From positions 2,150,001 through 2,214,000 of the forward strand of contig NZ_CP046907.1 of NCBI RefSeq assembly GCF_014083985.1: a stretch of DNA of 64,000 bases. The letters run 5' to 3'. Of this stretch, positions 16,898 to 25,700 are shown piece after piece (the first letter of the stretch is position 1; each line of letters begins with the position of its first letter). The notes below the pieces were generated by a model, which ran no database searches, was not told where the DNA came from, and saw nothing but the letters and a program-made list of their open reading frames with translations. This stretch comes from Streptomyces sp. SCUT-3. Lineage in GTDB: Bacteria > Actinomycetota > Actinomycetes > Streptomycetales > Streptomycetaceae. The translations under genes were made by a program, and so were the position numbers.

Positions 16898-18391
16898 TCA
16901 GGCAGTGGGTTCGGGGGGAACCGGGGGTTCGGGGGGCCTGCCGGTCGCGGCGCCCCGGCACCCCGGCCCGCCTGCGGCGGGGTGCCGGGGCGGGAGCAGG
17001 GGCAGGCCGGCGGGGGCGGCGGTCAGCAGTGCGGCGACGGGGAGTTCGAGGCGGACCTCGGTGCCGGTCCTGGCCCGGCCGCGGCCGATGCGGATGCGGG
17101 CGCCGATCCCGGCGGCCCGTTCGACCATGCCGACGAGGCCGAAGTGGCCGGCGCGGCGGAGTCCTTCCAGGTCGGTGCCGGGCGGCAGGCCCCGGCCGTC
17201 GTCGCGCACGCTGATCCGCAGCATCGCGTCGTCGACCCCGGCTTCGACGTCGACCCTGGTGGGCGCCGCGTGGCGGGCGGCGTTGTCCAGGGCCTCGCCG
17301 ACGACGCCGAGCAGTTGCCGGGCGACGGCGGGCGGCAGCAGCGGCACGGGGGCCGCGCCGACCGGCCGGAAGCTGACGGCCAGGTTGCTGCGCCGTCCGA
17401 AGTCGGCCACCCGGGCGGCGAGTTCGTCGGCGAGGACGATGCCGTGCCCGTCGATGCCGGTCTCGCGGCGCAGGTCGTCGAGAAGTTCGCGGGACTCGGC
17501 GGCCGCGCGGCGGGCCGCCCGGCCGACGAGTTCGGCCTGGACGCGGACGCCGACCGGGTCGGGACGGCCCGCGGCCGCCGTGGCGGCGAGGCCGTCGGCG
17601 GCCAGGGCGAGGCCGTGCAGGGTCTTGGCGACGGAGTCGTGCATCTCCCGTGCCAGGCGGGCGCGTTCGCTGCTCACGGCCTCGCTGACGGCGAGCCGGG
17701 CCTGCGTCTCGGTCAGGGCGCGGGTGGCCGCGCCGAAGCGGAGCATCAGTCGGCGCAGGGAGACCCCGGCGCCGCCCGCGACGGCGTAGAAGCCGGGCAG
17801 GAGGAGGTCGGTGGCCGTGATCGGGTCGACGCGGGCGCGGGCGGTGAGGACGACGGCCAGCAGCGCGCCCTGCAGGACGGTGAACAGTGCGCCGCCCTTC
17901 GCTCCGTAGACGAGGCCGGCGAGCAGCGGGGTGGACGCGGTGAGGTAGGCGAGGGGGCTGTCCGGGGTGGCGACGACCAGCAGCAGGGCGGCGAAGAGGG
18001 TGTCGAGGGCCAGGAGCGCCGGGTGGCGCAGCAGGACGGGGCCGAACCGCTCCCAGTCGCGGAAGAGCAGGTAGGAGCCCATGAAGGTGGCGACCACGGC
18101 GGTGCCGATGAGGTACGAGGGGTAGCCGGGGGCGACGCGGACCAGTGCTATGGGGCCGGCGACGGCGATGAGGGCGAGGCGGAAGCCGAAGACCTGCCGA
18201 CACAGGGCCTGGAGGGCGGACACCTGGAGGCGGGTGCCGGCCTCGTCGGTGCCGACTCCGGAGCCGGGAACAGCGCCGGAGCCGGTGCCGGTCCCCGCTC
18301 CCACCCCCGTCCCCGTCCATGCCCCCGAGCCCGAGCCCGGCCCCGGCGCCGTTCCCGGCCCCGCGCCCGCCCCGCTTATCGCCGCGTCCAC
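16898..18391 (-). CDS. Sensor histidine kinase (HisKA_3 type) of the Tad locus
   Basis: The 497-aa product has a low-complexity Gly/Ala/Pro/Thr N-terminus (about residues 5–48), five or six membrane helices (about 65–215), and a HisKA_3 dimerisation box RLAREMHDSVAKTLHGLALA with the phospho-His. The ATPase region includes GEALDNAARHA (N-box), RDDGRGLPPG (G1) and GHFGLVGMVERA (G2). It starts one base after the TadC stop, so it is in the pilus operon and pairs with the response regulator downstream. No extracellular sensor domain is visible, so the signal is probably membrane-borne. Confidence 0.93.
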   Translation of the reverse strand: MDAAISGAGAGPGTAPGPGSGSGAWTGTGVGAGTGTGSGAVPGSGVGTDEAGTRLQVSALQALCRQVFGFRLALIAVAGPIALVRVAPGYPSYLIGTAVVATFMGSYLLFRDWERFGPVLLRHPALLALDTLFAALLLVVATPDSPLAYLTASTPLLAGLVYGAKGGALFTVLQGALLAVVLTARARVDPITATDLLLPGFYAVAGGAGVSLRRLMLRFGAATRALTETQARLAVSEAVSSERARLAREMHDSVAKTLHGLALAADGLAATAAAGRPDPVGVRVQAELVGRAARRAAAESRELLDDLRRETGIDGHGIVLADELAARVADFGRRSNLAVSFRPVGAAPVPLLPPAVARQLLGVVGEALDNAARHAAPTRVDVEAGVDDAMLRISVRDDGRGLPPGTDLEGLRRAGHFGLVGMVERAAGIGARIRIGRGRARTGTEVRLELPVAALLTAAPAGLPLLPPRHPAAGGPGCRGAATGRPPEPPVPPEPTA

Positions 18392-18392
18392 G

Positions 18393-19283
18393 TCATTCGC
18401 CCGTCAGTGATCCGAGGTCGGCGCCGGAGCCGAGGAAGAGGCCGGCGATCAGCAGGATCATGGTGGCGGGGACCATGAAGGTGGTGACGACGCCGGTCGC
18501 CTTGGGCACGGCCCGCGCGGCGCGCCGTCGGGCGTTCTGGGCGTCGGTGCGGCGCATGTCGTTGGCGATCTGCACGAGGGTGTCGGTGATCGGCGCGCCG
18601 AGCTCCTCGCCCTGCTGGAGGGCGGTGACGAACTGGGCGACCTGCTCGCTGTCGTTGCGCCTGCGCAGTTCGTCGAAGGCCTGGCGGCGGCTGACGCCCA
18701 TGTCCATCTGGCGCAGGGTGATGCGGACCTCGTCGGCCCAGGGGCCCTTGTACTTGTCGGAGACGCGTTCCAGGGCTTGGCGGAAGCCGAGCCCGGCGCC
18801 GACGACGACGGCGAGGACGTCGAGGAAGTCGGGCAGGGTGCGGTCGATGACCTCCTTGCGTTCGCGGACGGCGAGCACGATGCCCAGGTCGGTCCACCAC
18901 AGGCCGAAGGCGGCCAGCATCGCCGCGACCAGCAGGTTGCCCTTGCCGAGGAAGACGAGTGCGCCGACCAGCCCCAGGGCGCCGTAGACGGCGCGGCGGG
19001 CGGCGTAGCGGTCGACGGTCAGGCCGTTGGGGTTGCCCGCGTGGTCGAGCCTGCGCCGGATCCGTTCGACGCGGACCGGGCCCATCAGGCGCAGCACCAG
19101 GGGCGCCCAGCGCATGCCGAGGCGGTCGACGGCCGAGCCGACGGCGGTGGTGCGGGTGGAGCCGACCTCGAGGGCGAGGGCGAGGTCGCCGGGGAGCTTG
19201 GTCTCCCGGCGGTACAGGGCGATGCCCCAGGCTGCGCCGGCGGCGCACAGGCCGGCGGCCAGGGCGAGCAGCAGTGCGGTCAC
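18393..19283 (-). CDS. tadC: Tad secretion inner-membrane protein TadC (T2SS F family)
   Basis: The 296-aa product is a T2SS-F domain membrane protein with helices near the N-terminus, at about 95–125 and at the C-terminus (TTFMVPATMILLIAGLFLG). The cytoplasmic part carries the typical LPDFLDVLAVVVGAGLGFRQ and FVTALQQGEELGAPITDTL segments. With TadB it forms the platform on which TadA drives pilin polymerisation. It lies 37 bases after TadB and one base before the kinase gene. Confidence 0.94.
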   Translation of the reverse strand: MTALLLALAAGLCAAGAAWGIALYRRETKLPGDLALALEVGSTRTTAVGSAVDRLGMRWAPLVLRLMGPVRVERIRRRLDHAGNPNGLTVDRYAARRAVYGALGLVGALVFLGKGNLLVAAMLAAFGLWWTDLGIVLAVRERKEVIDRTLPDFLDVLAVVVGAGLGFRQALERVSDKYKGPWADEVRITLRQMDMGVSRRQAFDELRRRNDSEQVAQFVTALQQGEELGAPITDTLVQIANDMRRTDAQNARRRAARAVPKATGVVTTFMVPATMILLIAGLFLGSGADLGSLTGE

Positions 19284-19320
19284 CGGGTGTTCCTCCCTGT
19301 GTGGTTCACGGACGGCGCGC

Positions 19321-20262
19321 TCACACGTCGATCCTGGACATGCGGCGGATGAGGACGAACCCGACGGCGTAGAGGGCGAGGGCGACGACGACGGCGGCGC
19401 GTCCGAGGCCGGAGGAGGTCATGGCCTCGATGGCCCCGGGGCGGACGTTGTCGATGAGCAGGAGCGACCCGACGCCGATGACGGGCACCGTGTAGGCGGT
19501 GACGGTGACCTGGGAGAGCTGGGTCCTGATCTCGCGCCGGGTCTCCTTGCGTTCCTCCAGGGTCTCGGTGAGGTTGCGCAGCGAGCCGACGAGGGAGCCG
19601 CCGGCGCGGCTGGAGAGGATCAGGGTGGTGACCAGGACGGCGAGTTCGCGGGAGGGGAGCCGCTCCTGGAGCTCGCCGAGAGCCTCCTCGACGGGCTGAC
19701 CGACGGCCAGTGCGCTGGCGACCTTGGCCAGTTCCTCGCCCGCGGGGGCGTCGAGTTCCTCGGCGGCCATGGCGATGGAGGTGCGCAGGGCGAGTCCCGC
19801 GGAGGTGGCGTTGGCCAGCACTCGGGAGAGTTCGGGGAGCTGGTTGATGAACTTCTCGATGCGCTTCTGGCGGCGCCAGGACAGGAAGGCGAAGCAGCCC
19901 CACAGGGCGGCCCCGGCCGCGATGGGGCCGAAGAACGGGGCGAGGGCGGCCTGCGCGGCGGCCCACGCGACGGCCATGGCGGCGGCCAGGGCGGCGGTGA
20001 ACTCGCCGGGGGTGATGTCGGTGCCGGTGACGGCGAGGCGGCGTTCGACGCCCCGGCCGAAGCGGGTGCGCCGGACGCGGGCGTCGAGGCCGGCGAAGCG
20101 GCGCCGCCGGCCGGGGGCCTGCGGTGTGCCGGGGGTGGTGAGGCGGTCCACCAGTTCCTGCTGCCGGGCCCGGCCGGTGACCCAGGAGTGCACGCCCCAC
20201 ACGGCGAGGGCGCAGGCAACCAGCGCCGCGCCGACGGTGGCGCGGGCGAGGACGTCCGTCAC
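19321..20262 (-). CDS. tadB: Tad secretion inner-membrane protein TadB (T2SS F family)
   Basis: The 313-aa product is the second T2SS-F membrane protein. It has an N-terminal helix, paired helices at about 90–125 and C-terminal helices (TVTAYTVPVIGVGSLLLID, then AVVVALALYAVGFVLIRRM). The cytoplasmic domain has INQLPELSRVLANATSAGLA and LVTTLILSSRAGGSLVGSL, family signatures. ATG at 20262 overlaps the TadA stop by four bases, so the two are coupled. Confidence 0.94.
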   Translation of the reverse strand: MTDVLARATVGAALVACALAVWGVHSWVTGRARQQELVDRLTTPGTPQAPGRRRRFAGLDARVRRTRFGRGVERRLAVTGTDITPGEFTAALAAAMAVAWAAAQAALAPFFGPIAAGAALWGCFAFLSWRRQKRIEKFINQLPELSRVLANATSAGLALRTSIAMAAEELDAPAGEELAKVASALAVGQPVEEALGELQERLPSRELAVLVTTLILSSRAGGSLVGSLRNLTETLEERKETRREIRTQLSQVTVTAYTVPVIGVGSLLLIDNVRPGAIEAMTSSGLGRAAVVVALALYAVGFVLIRRMSRIDV

Positions 20263-21596
20263 TTGGCCTCCCGGAGGGCGAGGTGGTCGTCGGACAGGGC
20301 GACCCCGTGCGCCGCGGGGACCGCCTCGCCGGCCATGAGGAGGCGGTCGGCGACGCGGCGGGGCAGCGGGTAGTGCTCGAAGGTGCCGCGCACGGTGCGT
20401 TCGGCGTCCAGTGGCTCGGCCCGGAACCAGGTGACGGTGGCGAGCCGGAAGACCTCCCGGCCGCGGGAGGACAGGGCGGCGATCTCGGTGATCCGGCGCC
20501 GGCCGTCGGCCCCGCGGGTGAGCTGCACGATGACGTCGACGGCCGAGTTGATCTGGTCGCGCAGCGCCTCGAAGGGGATCTCGACCTCGCTCATGGAGGC
20601 GAGGGTCTGCAGGCGCATGACGGCGTCCTCGGCGGAGTTGGCGTGGACGGTGGCCAGGGAGCCGTCGTGGCCGGTGGACATCGCCTGGAGCATGTCGAGG
20701 GTCTCGCCGCCGCGGACCTCGCCGACGATGATGCGGTCGGGCCGCATGCGCAGGGAGTTGCGGACCAGATCGCGGACGGTGACCTGCCCCTTGCCCTCGA
20801 CGTTGGGCGGGCGGGTCTCCAGGCGGATGACGTGCTGCTGCTGGAGCTGGAGCTCGGCGGCGTCCTCGACGGTGATGATGCGCTCGTGGTCGGGGATGAG
20901 GCCGGAGAGGGCGTTGAGAAGCGTGGTCTTCCCGGATCCGGTGGCGCCGGAGACGATGATGTTGAACCTGGCGCGCACCAGGGAGGCGAGCAGGACGAGC
21001 ATGGCCTCGTCCAGGGTGCCGAGCTCGATCAGCTCGGTGAGCCGGTAGGAGCGGGGGAACCGGCGGATGGTGAGGGTGGGCCCGGTGAGGGCGAGCGGCG
21101 GGATGATGACGTTGACGCGCTCGCCGGAGGGCAGGCGGGCGTCGACCATCGGGTTGGACTCGTCGACGCGGCGGTTGACGGTGGAGACGATGCGCTCGAT
21201 GGTCTGCATCAGCTGCTCGGTGCTGGCGAAGCGGGTGGGCAGCAGCTCGACCCTGCCGTTGCGCTCGACGTAGACGTGGTCGGGGCCGTTGACCATGATC
21301 TCGGTGATCGAGGCGTCCTCCAGGAGCGGTTCGAGGACGCCCAGGCCGAGTGCCTCGTCGACCACGCGGCGGATGAGGGAGGCCCTCTCGCGGGTGGACA
21401 GCACGGGGCCCTCGCGGCTGATGATGTGCCCGAGGACCCTCTCCAGGCGCAGCCGCCGCTCCCCCGCGGCGAGCGCGGACATCTCGGCGAGGTCGATCTC
21501 CTGGAGCAGTTTGGCGCGGTAGACCGCGACGAGACGGCTCTCCTGGTTCTGTTCGGAGGTCTCCTCGGGCGCTGCGATGCGCGCGCGCAGGCTCAT
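20259..21596 (-). CDS. tadA: Tad secretion ATPase TadA/CpaF
   Basis: The 445-aa cytoplasmic ATPase powers pilus assembly. An N-terminal domain (about 1–85) precedes the secretion ATPase core with Walker A GATGSGKTT (217–225), the Asp box around VEDAAELQLQ, Walker B-like RIIVGEVRGGETLDML and the His box GHDGSLATVHANS. All key motifs are intact and length is normal for CpaF. It starts 97 bases after the TadE gene; that gap holds two near-copies of GTCGTGGTGGTCGGG (about 21617–21647). Confidence 0.96.
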   Translation of the reverse strand: MSLRARIAAPEETSEQNQESRLVAVYRAKLLQEIDLAEMSALAAGERRLRLERVLGHIISREGPVLSTRERASLIRRVVDEALGLGVLEPLLEDASITEIMVNGPDHVYVERNGRVELLPTRFASTEQLMQTIERIVSTVNRRVDESNPMVDARLPSGERVNVIIPPLALTGPTLTIRRFPRSYRLTELIELGTLDEAMLVLLASLVRARFNIIVSGATGSGKTTLLNALSGLIPDHERIITVEDAAELQLQQQHVIRLETRPPNVEGKGQVTVRDLVRNSLRMRPDRIIVGEVRGGETLDMLQAMSTGHDGSLATVHANSAEDAVMRLQTLASMSEVEIPFEALRDQINSAVDVIVQLTRGADGRRRITEIAALSSRGREVFRLATVTWFRAEPLDAERTVRGTFEHYPLPRRVADRLLMAGEAVPAAHGVALSDDHLALREAK

Positions 21597-21693
21597 CGCC
21601 GGTCTCCTTTCCGTCTGTCGTGGTGGTCGGGCCGTCGTGGTGGTCGGGCGGGGCGGGCTGCCGGTGCGGTGTCCCGGCGCGGGGCCGCGGGGT

Positions 21694-22137
21694 TCAGTCG
21701 CCGGGCATGACGGCCGACCGTTCCACGGGGTCGAACTCCCAGCCGGGGACCACGGACGGGACGCGGACGCTGACGGTGGCGCGGACCGCCTCGTCTCCTG
21801 AGACGGTCACGGTCGCCCCGTCGCGCAGCCAGGAGCTCATGGCCGCCAGCCCCGCGGCGGACCCGCTCAGCTCCAGCTCCTCGCGGCTCTCGGCGCGGGC
21901 CGCGGCGCGGGCGGCGGTGCCGGCCTGGGAGGCGGCGTAGGCGACGAGGCCGAGCTGGACGCCCGCCAGGGTCACCAGGAGCAGCAGGGGCAGGAAGCCG
22001 AGGAACTCCACGGAGGCCGAGCCCCGTTCGCGCCCGCCGTGCGGGCCGCGCCCGCCGCAGGGGCCGCGCCCGGCACGGGAGCCGCGCCCGCCGCGGGGGT
22101 CGCGGCGGGCCGGGGGGCGGGGTGCGTTGCCGGTCAT
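21694..22137 (-). CDS. TadE-like pseudopilin
   Basis: The 147-aa product has an Arg/Gly-rich leader (about 38 residues), then RGSASVEFLGFLPLLLLVTL, a TadE-type hydrophobic helix with Glu at +5 from the likely cleavage, followed by AAYAASQAGTAARAAAR and a short beta domain. It is a minor pseudopilin candidate. ATG at 22137 overlaps the stop of the CpaE–TadE gene by four bases. The leader is encoded by nearly repeated CGCGGC-type triplets, a likely slippage-grown segment. Confidence 0.88.
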   Translation of the reverse strand: MTGNAPRPPARRDPRGGRGSRAGRGPCGGRGPHGGRERGSASVEFLGFLPLLLLVTLAGVQLGLVAYAASQAGTAARAAARAESREELELSGSAAGLAAMSSWLRDGATVTVSGDEAVRATVSVRVPSVVPGWEFDPVERSAVMPGD

Positions 22138-23822
22138 CCCAGGTCCTCCTGGGCCGCGCCGGCGCTGCCGGTGACGGAGAAGGGGAAGTCGACGCCGCCG
22201 GGGAAGAGCACCGGAACCCTCAGCCGGACGTCGGCGGTGACCATCCCGCCGCCGCTCCCGGTGCTGACCGAGGCGTTCCAGGCGCCGGGCAGGTGGGCGC
22301 GGGCGGCGGCGTCCGCGGCGGCCCCGGGGTCGCCCTCGGCGGCCGCGGCGGCGCGGACCGCCTCGTCGGCGGCGTTGCCGGCGAGGGTGAAGGTGTAGCC
22401 GGTGAGCACGAACTGCCACAGCACGACGAGGACGGCCAGGATCATCGGGGTGAGGCCGAGGGTCTCGATCGCGACCTGGCCGCGGTCGTCGCTCCCCGGG
22501 GCGCCGGCCGGGCCTCCCCTGCCCCTGGCCCCGCGGTGGGTGCCGCCGCGCCGTGCCACGGCGAAGGACCCCCGGTCGCCGCCGCGGCCCCGGCCCCGGC
22601 CGCGGGGGGCGGGCACGAGGGCGCCGCCGGACTTCCCCTGCCGGTCGGGGGCGGCCTCGACCAGGCCGATCTCGGCTGCGAGCGCCCACAGGGCCTGCTT
22701 GACGCTGCTGCGGTTGTCCAGGTCCTGCATCCGGCCGCTGTCGACGACCGGCTGGAGCTCCTTGAAGGCGGCGGGGACGGCGGCGCGGGCGGCCCGGGTG
22801 CCGGTGAGCCGTTCGACGAGGGCGGGCTGGATCTCGCTGTTGCGGCTGTGCCGGTTGACCACGACGACGGTGTCCTCCGCCTTGCGGATCTGCAGGCGGT
22901 CCCACAGCCGCACCATCCGCTTGGCGGCGCGCACCGCGACCACGTCGGGGGTGGTGACGAGCAGAGCGGTGTCGGCCGTCTCCACGGCGACGGCGTTGGC
23001 GCCGTTCATCTGGCTGCCGCAGTCGACGACGACGACCTCGAAGCGGGAGCGCAGGGCGCCGATCACCTGGCGGGCCGCCCGGTCGCCGACCTCCTCGCCG
23101 CGTTCGCCCTCGGCGGGGGCGAGGAGCAGGAAGACGCCGGTGGCGTGGCTGAACATGGCGTCCTGGAGGACGCGGGGGGAGATGTCGGTGATCTCGGCGA
23201 GGTCGGCGACGGATCGGCGGAACTGCACGTCGAGGTAGGAGGCGACGTCGCCGGCCTGGAGGTCCATGTCGACCAGGGCGACGCTGCGGCCGGAGGCGCG
23301 GGCGGCGAGGGCGAGCTGCACGGCGGTGACGGTGGTGCCGACACCGCCCTTGGCGCCGGTGACGGTGACCAGGGTGCCGGCGGGCCCGGAGGGGGCCTGC
23401 CCCCCGGCGCCGAGGTGGCGCCGCACCCCGGACGCCCAGGCGGCGGCGGCCTGCACGCGGGTGGCCAGTTCGTCGTAGGACAGGGGCAGGCCGACCAGGC
23501 CGCGGGCACCGGCGTCCATGGCGGCGGAGTACAGGGCGGGCCCGGTCTCGGCGGAGAGCAGGACGACGCCGACCGCGGGGAAGCGCAGGGCGACCTCGCG
23601 GACGAGTTCGAGGGCGGGGACGGGCCCGATCCGCTCGTGGACGAGGACGACCTCGGGCAGTTCCTCCACCGACTCGGCGGCCAGCCGCCCCAGGGTGTCG
23701 AGCAGTGCGGTGGAGTCCGCGAGGACGGGGCCGGGTTCGGCCCCCGGGAGCTGCCCGGTCAGGGTGGTGGTGTGGCGGGCGGTGTCGGCGTCGCCGATCG
23801 CGCAGAGGATGCGGGTGATCAT
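22134..23822 (-). CDS. CpaE/TadZ-like ATPase fused to a C-terminal TadE-like pseudopilin
   Basis: The 562-aa product has three parts. Residues 1–140 form a receiver-like domain, as in CpaE. Residues about 148–400 are a ParA/MinD-type ATPase with deviant Walker A TGAKGGVGTT (155–164), VDMDLQAGDVASYL and VVVDCGSQMNGA. After a basic Arg/Gly linker, residues about 445–562 read DDRGQVAIETLGLTPMILAV and onward like a TadE pseudopilin with Glu at +5 and a single helix. A soluble localisation ATPase joined to a membrane pseudopilin would tether the ATPase to the pilus. The frame is open and uninterrupted, so the fusion appears real. Confidence 0.9.
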   Translation of the reverse strand: MITRILCAIGDADTARHTTTLTGQLPGAEPGPVLADSTALLDTLGRLAAESVEELPEVVLVHERIGPVPALELVREVALRFPAVGVVLLSAETGPALYSAAMDAGARGLVGLPLSYDELATRVQAAAAWASGVRRHLGAGGQAPSGPAGTLVTVTGAKGGVGTTVTAVQLALAARASGRSVALVDMDLQAGDVASYLDVQFRRSVADLAEITDISPRVLQDAMFSHATGVFLLLAPAEGERGEEVGDRAARQVIGALRSRFEVVVVDCGSQMNGANAVAVETADTALLVTTPDVVAVRAAKRMVRLWDRLQIRKAEDTVVVVNRHSRNSEIQPALVERLTGTRAARAAVPAAFKELQPVVDSGRMQDLDNRSSVKQALWALAAEIGLVEAAPDRQGKSGGALVPAPRGRGRGRGGDRGSFAVARRGGTHRGARGRGGPAGAPGSDDRGQVAIETLGLTPMILAVLVVLWQFVLTGYTFTLAGNAADEAVRAAAAAEGDPGAAADAAARAHLPGAWNASVSTGSGGGMVTADVRLRVPVLFPGGVDFPFSVTGSAGAAQEDLG

Positions 23823-23829
23823 GCGGTTC

Positions 23830-24528
23830 TCACTTGTCGCCGTCGAGGGTGTAGGTGCGTTCGCCGGGCCGGAGGCTGGTGTCGCTGCCGGGGGCCACCA
23901 GGGCGAGGCGCACGTGGGTGGCGAACGACTCGGCGTAGGCGACGCGCTGGGCGTCGAGGGCGGAGAGGGCGAAGGTGATGGGCACGGCCCTGCTCGGGCC
24001 GCGGGCGTCGTCGTCCTGGAGGGCGGTGAGCTTGCCGACGTCGATCACCCGGGCGTTCGATACGATGATCTTGGAGACGGGCTCCTCGCGTTCCTTGCCA
24101 CCGTCGAAGGTCGCGAAGATGTTCACCGTCGCACCAGGATTGATCTTGCCGGCAACCCCGGTCTCCGCGTCGATCATGATGGCGATCTCCTGCTGCCCCG
24201 GCCTGAGAGCGGGCCGGTCGGCGATCATGTCGCTCTGCAGCAGGGAGCCCTTCTTCAGGGAGGTGACCGCGACCTTCCCCCTGATGTCCGCCAGGTCCGT
24301 CACCGCGGTGTCGGAGAGCCAGCGCTCGGGCATCTCTATCTTCTCGAACTGCTCCTCGGTCACCGCCGTGTGGGCGGGCACGTTCCGGGTGAGGCGGTAG
24401 GCCGTGGTCTCCGGCCCCACCTTTGACTCCACGTCACTGATCACGGACAGCACGCCCGCGAAGACCGCGAAGGCGCACAGGACGGACAGCACGAGCAGGA
24501 TGACGCCTCGTCGCTGGCGTGAGTTCAT
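23830..24528 (-). CDS. cpaB: Flp pilus assembly protein CpaB (RcpC)
   Basis: The 232-aa product has one N-terminal helix (RRGVILLVLSVLCAFAVFAG) and a periplasmic-side SAF domain (YRLTRNVPAHTAVTEEQFEK to VTSLKKGSLLQSDMI), followed by the RcpC/CpaB region with INPGATVNIFATFDG. It probably binds or guides the fibre at the cell wall. ATG at 24528 is used; a TTG at 24543, directly after the previous stop, would add five residues. It is seven bases from the CpaE–TadE gene. Confidence 0.92.
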   Translation of the reverse strand: MNSRQRRGVILLVLSVLCAFAVFAGVLSVISDVESKVGPETTAYRLTRNVPAHTAVTEEQFEKIEMPERWLSDTAVTDLADIRGKVAVTSLKKGSLLQSDMIADRPALRPGQQEIAIMIDAETGVAGKINPGATVNIFATFDGGKEREEPVSKIIVSNARVIDVGKLTALQDDDARGPSRAVPITFALSALDAQRVAYAESFATHVRLALVAPGSDTSLRPGERTYTLDGDK

Positions 24529-24543
24529 CGAAGGTCGGACCAA

Positions 24544-25428
24544 TCACTCGGACACGGTGGTGACGGAGGGGACGGACGGGGCGGGCGGGCCCACCGGCGC
24601 CGCGCAGAAGGGGCAGCGGTCACCGATCAGTTCGAGGCCGCACCAGCCGCAGTTCTCCCGCCGCACGGAGGCGACGAGCTGGTACAGGACGCCGACGTCG
24701 GGGATGTGGGCGGCGAACTCCACGACCTTGCCCGTCCCCCACCACCTGCCCGACCACTCGGGCAGGGCCACCTCGCGCACCAACTGGGGCCGCCACTGGG
24801 GGGCGAGGCGCTCGCGCACCCACTCCCCGCCGGTGCCCCGGGCCCCGAAGGTCAGGTGGGTGGAGAAGTCCGGGCCGGGCAGCCGGACGTTGCCGTCGGC
24901 CTCCAGCAGCAGCGGCGACGGGTTCGCCAGGACGGCGAACTGCCGCCCGGGGACGTAGGACTTCAGGTGGGACCTGAAGTCCACCTCGACGCGGTCCAGC
25001 CGAGCGACGCTGCCCAGCAGCGCACCGGCGTGGACGTAGTGGGACAGCAGGCGCACGGCGCCGCCGAGGACGCCTGGGCCGAGGTCGTACAGGGACAGCT
25101 GGCGCAGCTGCTGGACGAGGACGGCCACCGCCAGGGGCGGCAGGTCCGACTCCACCAGGGCGATCCGGTCGCTCTCCAGGATCGAGCGGACGGTGTGCAG
25201 CCGCTGCCGGGCCGGGGCGGGCAGCCAGGAGGGCACGACGACGACCAGGTGGCCGTAGTGGTCCAGCACCGCCGTGACGTCGGCGAGCTGCCGGTCCAGC
25301 GGCTGCTGCTCCGGGTGCCCGAGCACCACGGCCGCGGGCGTCTGCCGGTCCGTCGCGGGCAGCACCAGGTCCTCCCCGGTGGCGCCGATCGCAGTGGGCA
25401 CTCTCTCCGTCCCCCCGTCTCTCCCCAT
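24544..25428 (-). CDS. Conserved Tad-locus protein with a C-terminal zinc ribbon
   Basis: The 294-aa product is not assigned to a named family. It has a mixed alpha/beta N-terminal two thirds (VLGHPEQQPLDRQLADVTAV, VVVVPSWLPAPARQRLHTV) and a C-terminal CGWCGLELIGDRCPFC, two CxxC pairs that form a likely zinc ribbon. It is the first gene of the minus-strand pilus operon, directly ahead of cpaB, so a cytoplasmic regulatory or assembly role is plausible. ATG at 25428 has a poor ribosome site; GTG at 25401, with GGAGAG close by, is a serious alternative. Confidence 0.8.
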   Translation of the reverse strand: MGRDGGTERVPTAIGATGEDLVLPATDRQTPAAVVLGHPEQQPLDRQLADVTAVLDHYGHLVVVVPSWLPAPARQRLHTVRSILESDRIALVESDLPPLAVAVLVQQLRQLSLYDLGPGVLGGAVRLLSHYVHAGALLGSVARLDRVEVDFRSHLKSYVPGRQFAVLANPSPLLLEADGNVRLPGPDFSTHLTFGARGTGGEWVRERLAPQWRPQLVREVALPEWSGRWWGTGKVVEFAAHIPDVGVLYQLVASVRRENCGWCGLELIGDRCPFCAAPVGPPAPSVPSVTTVSE

Positions 25429-25700
25429 GTCACGGGCATGGCCAGGGTAACGACGCATTGCGACGAACACACTGCCAAAGGTGACGTTAGCCATAACGGG
25501 TGAGGTCCACCAGGTACCGCCGGTTTCGATTCGGCACGTGCCGCCGCCGCGACGCCCCTCTCCGGCCCCCCGCAGCCCCTCTTCCGCCCCTCTCCGCCCC
25601 TCTCGGTCCTCCTCCGACCCGTCCCCCCCGTCCCGGTCCAGTACCCCTGCGTGGCGGAAAACACTCGGCGCTGTCCGTTACGTCCCCGTAGGCTGCGAAC

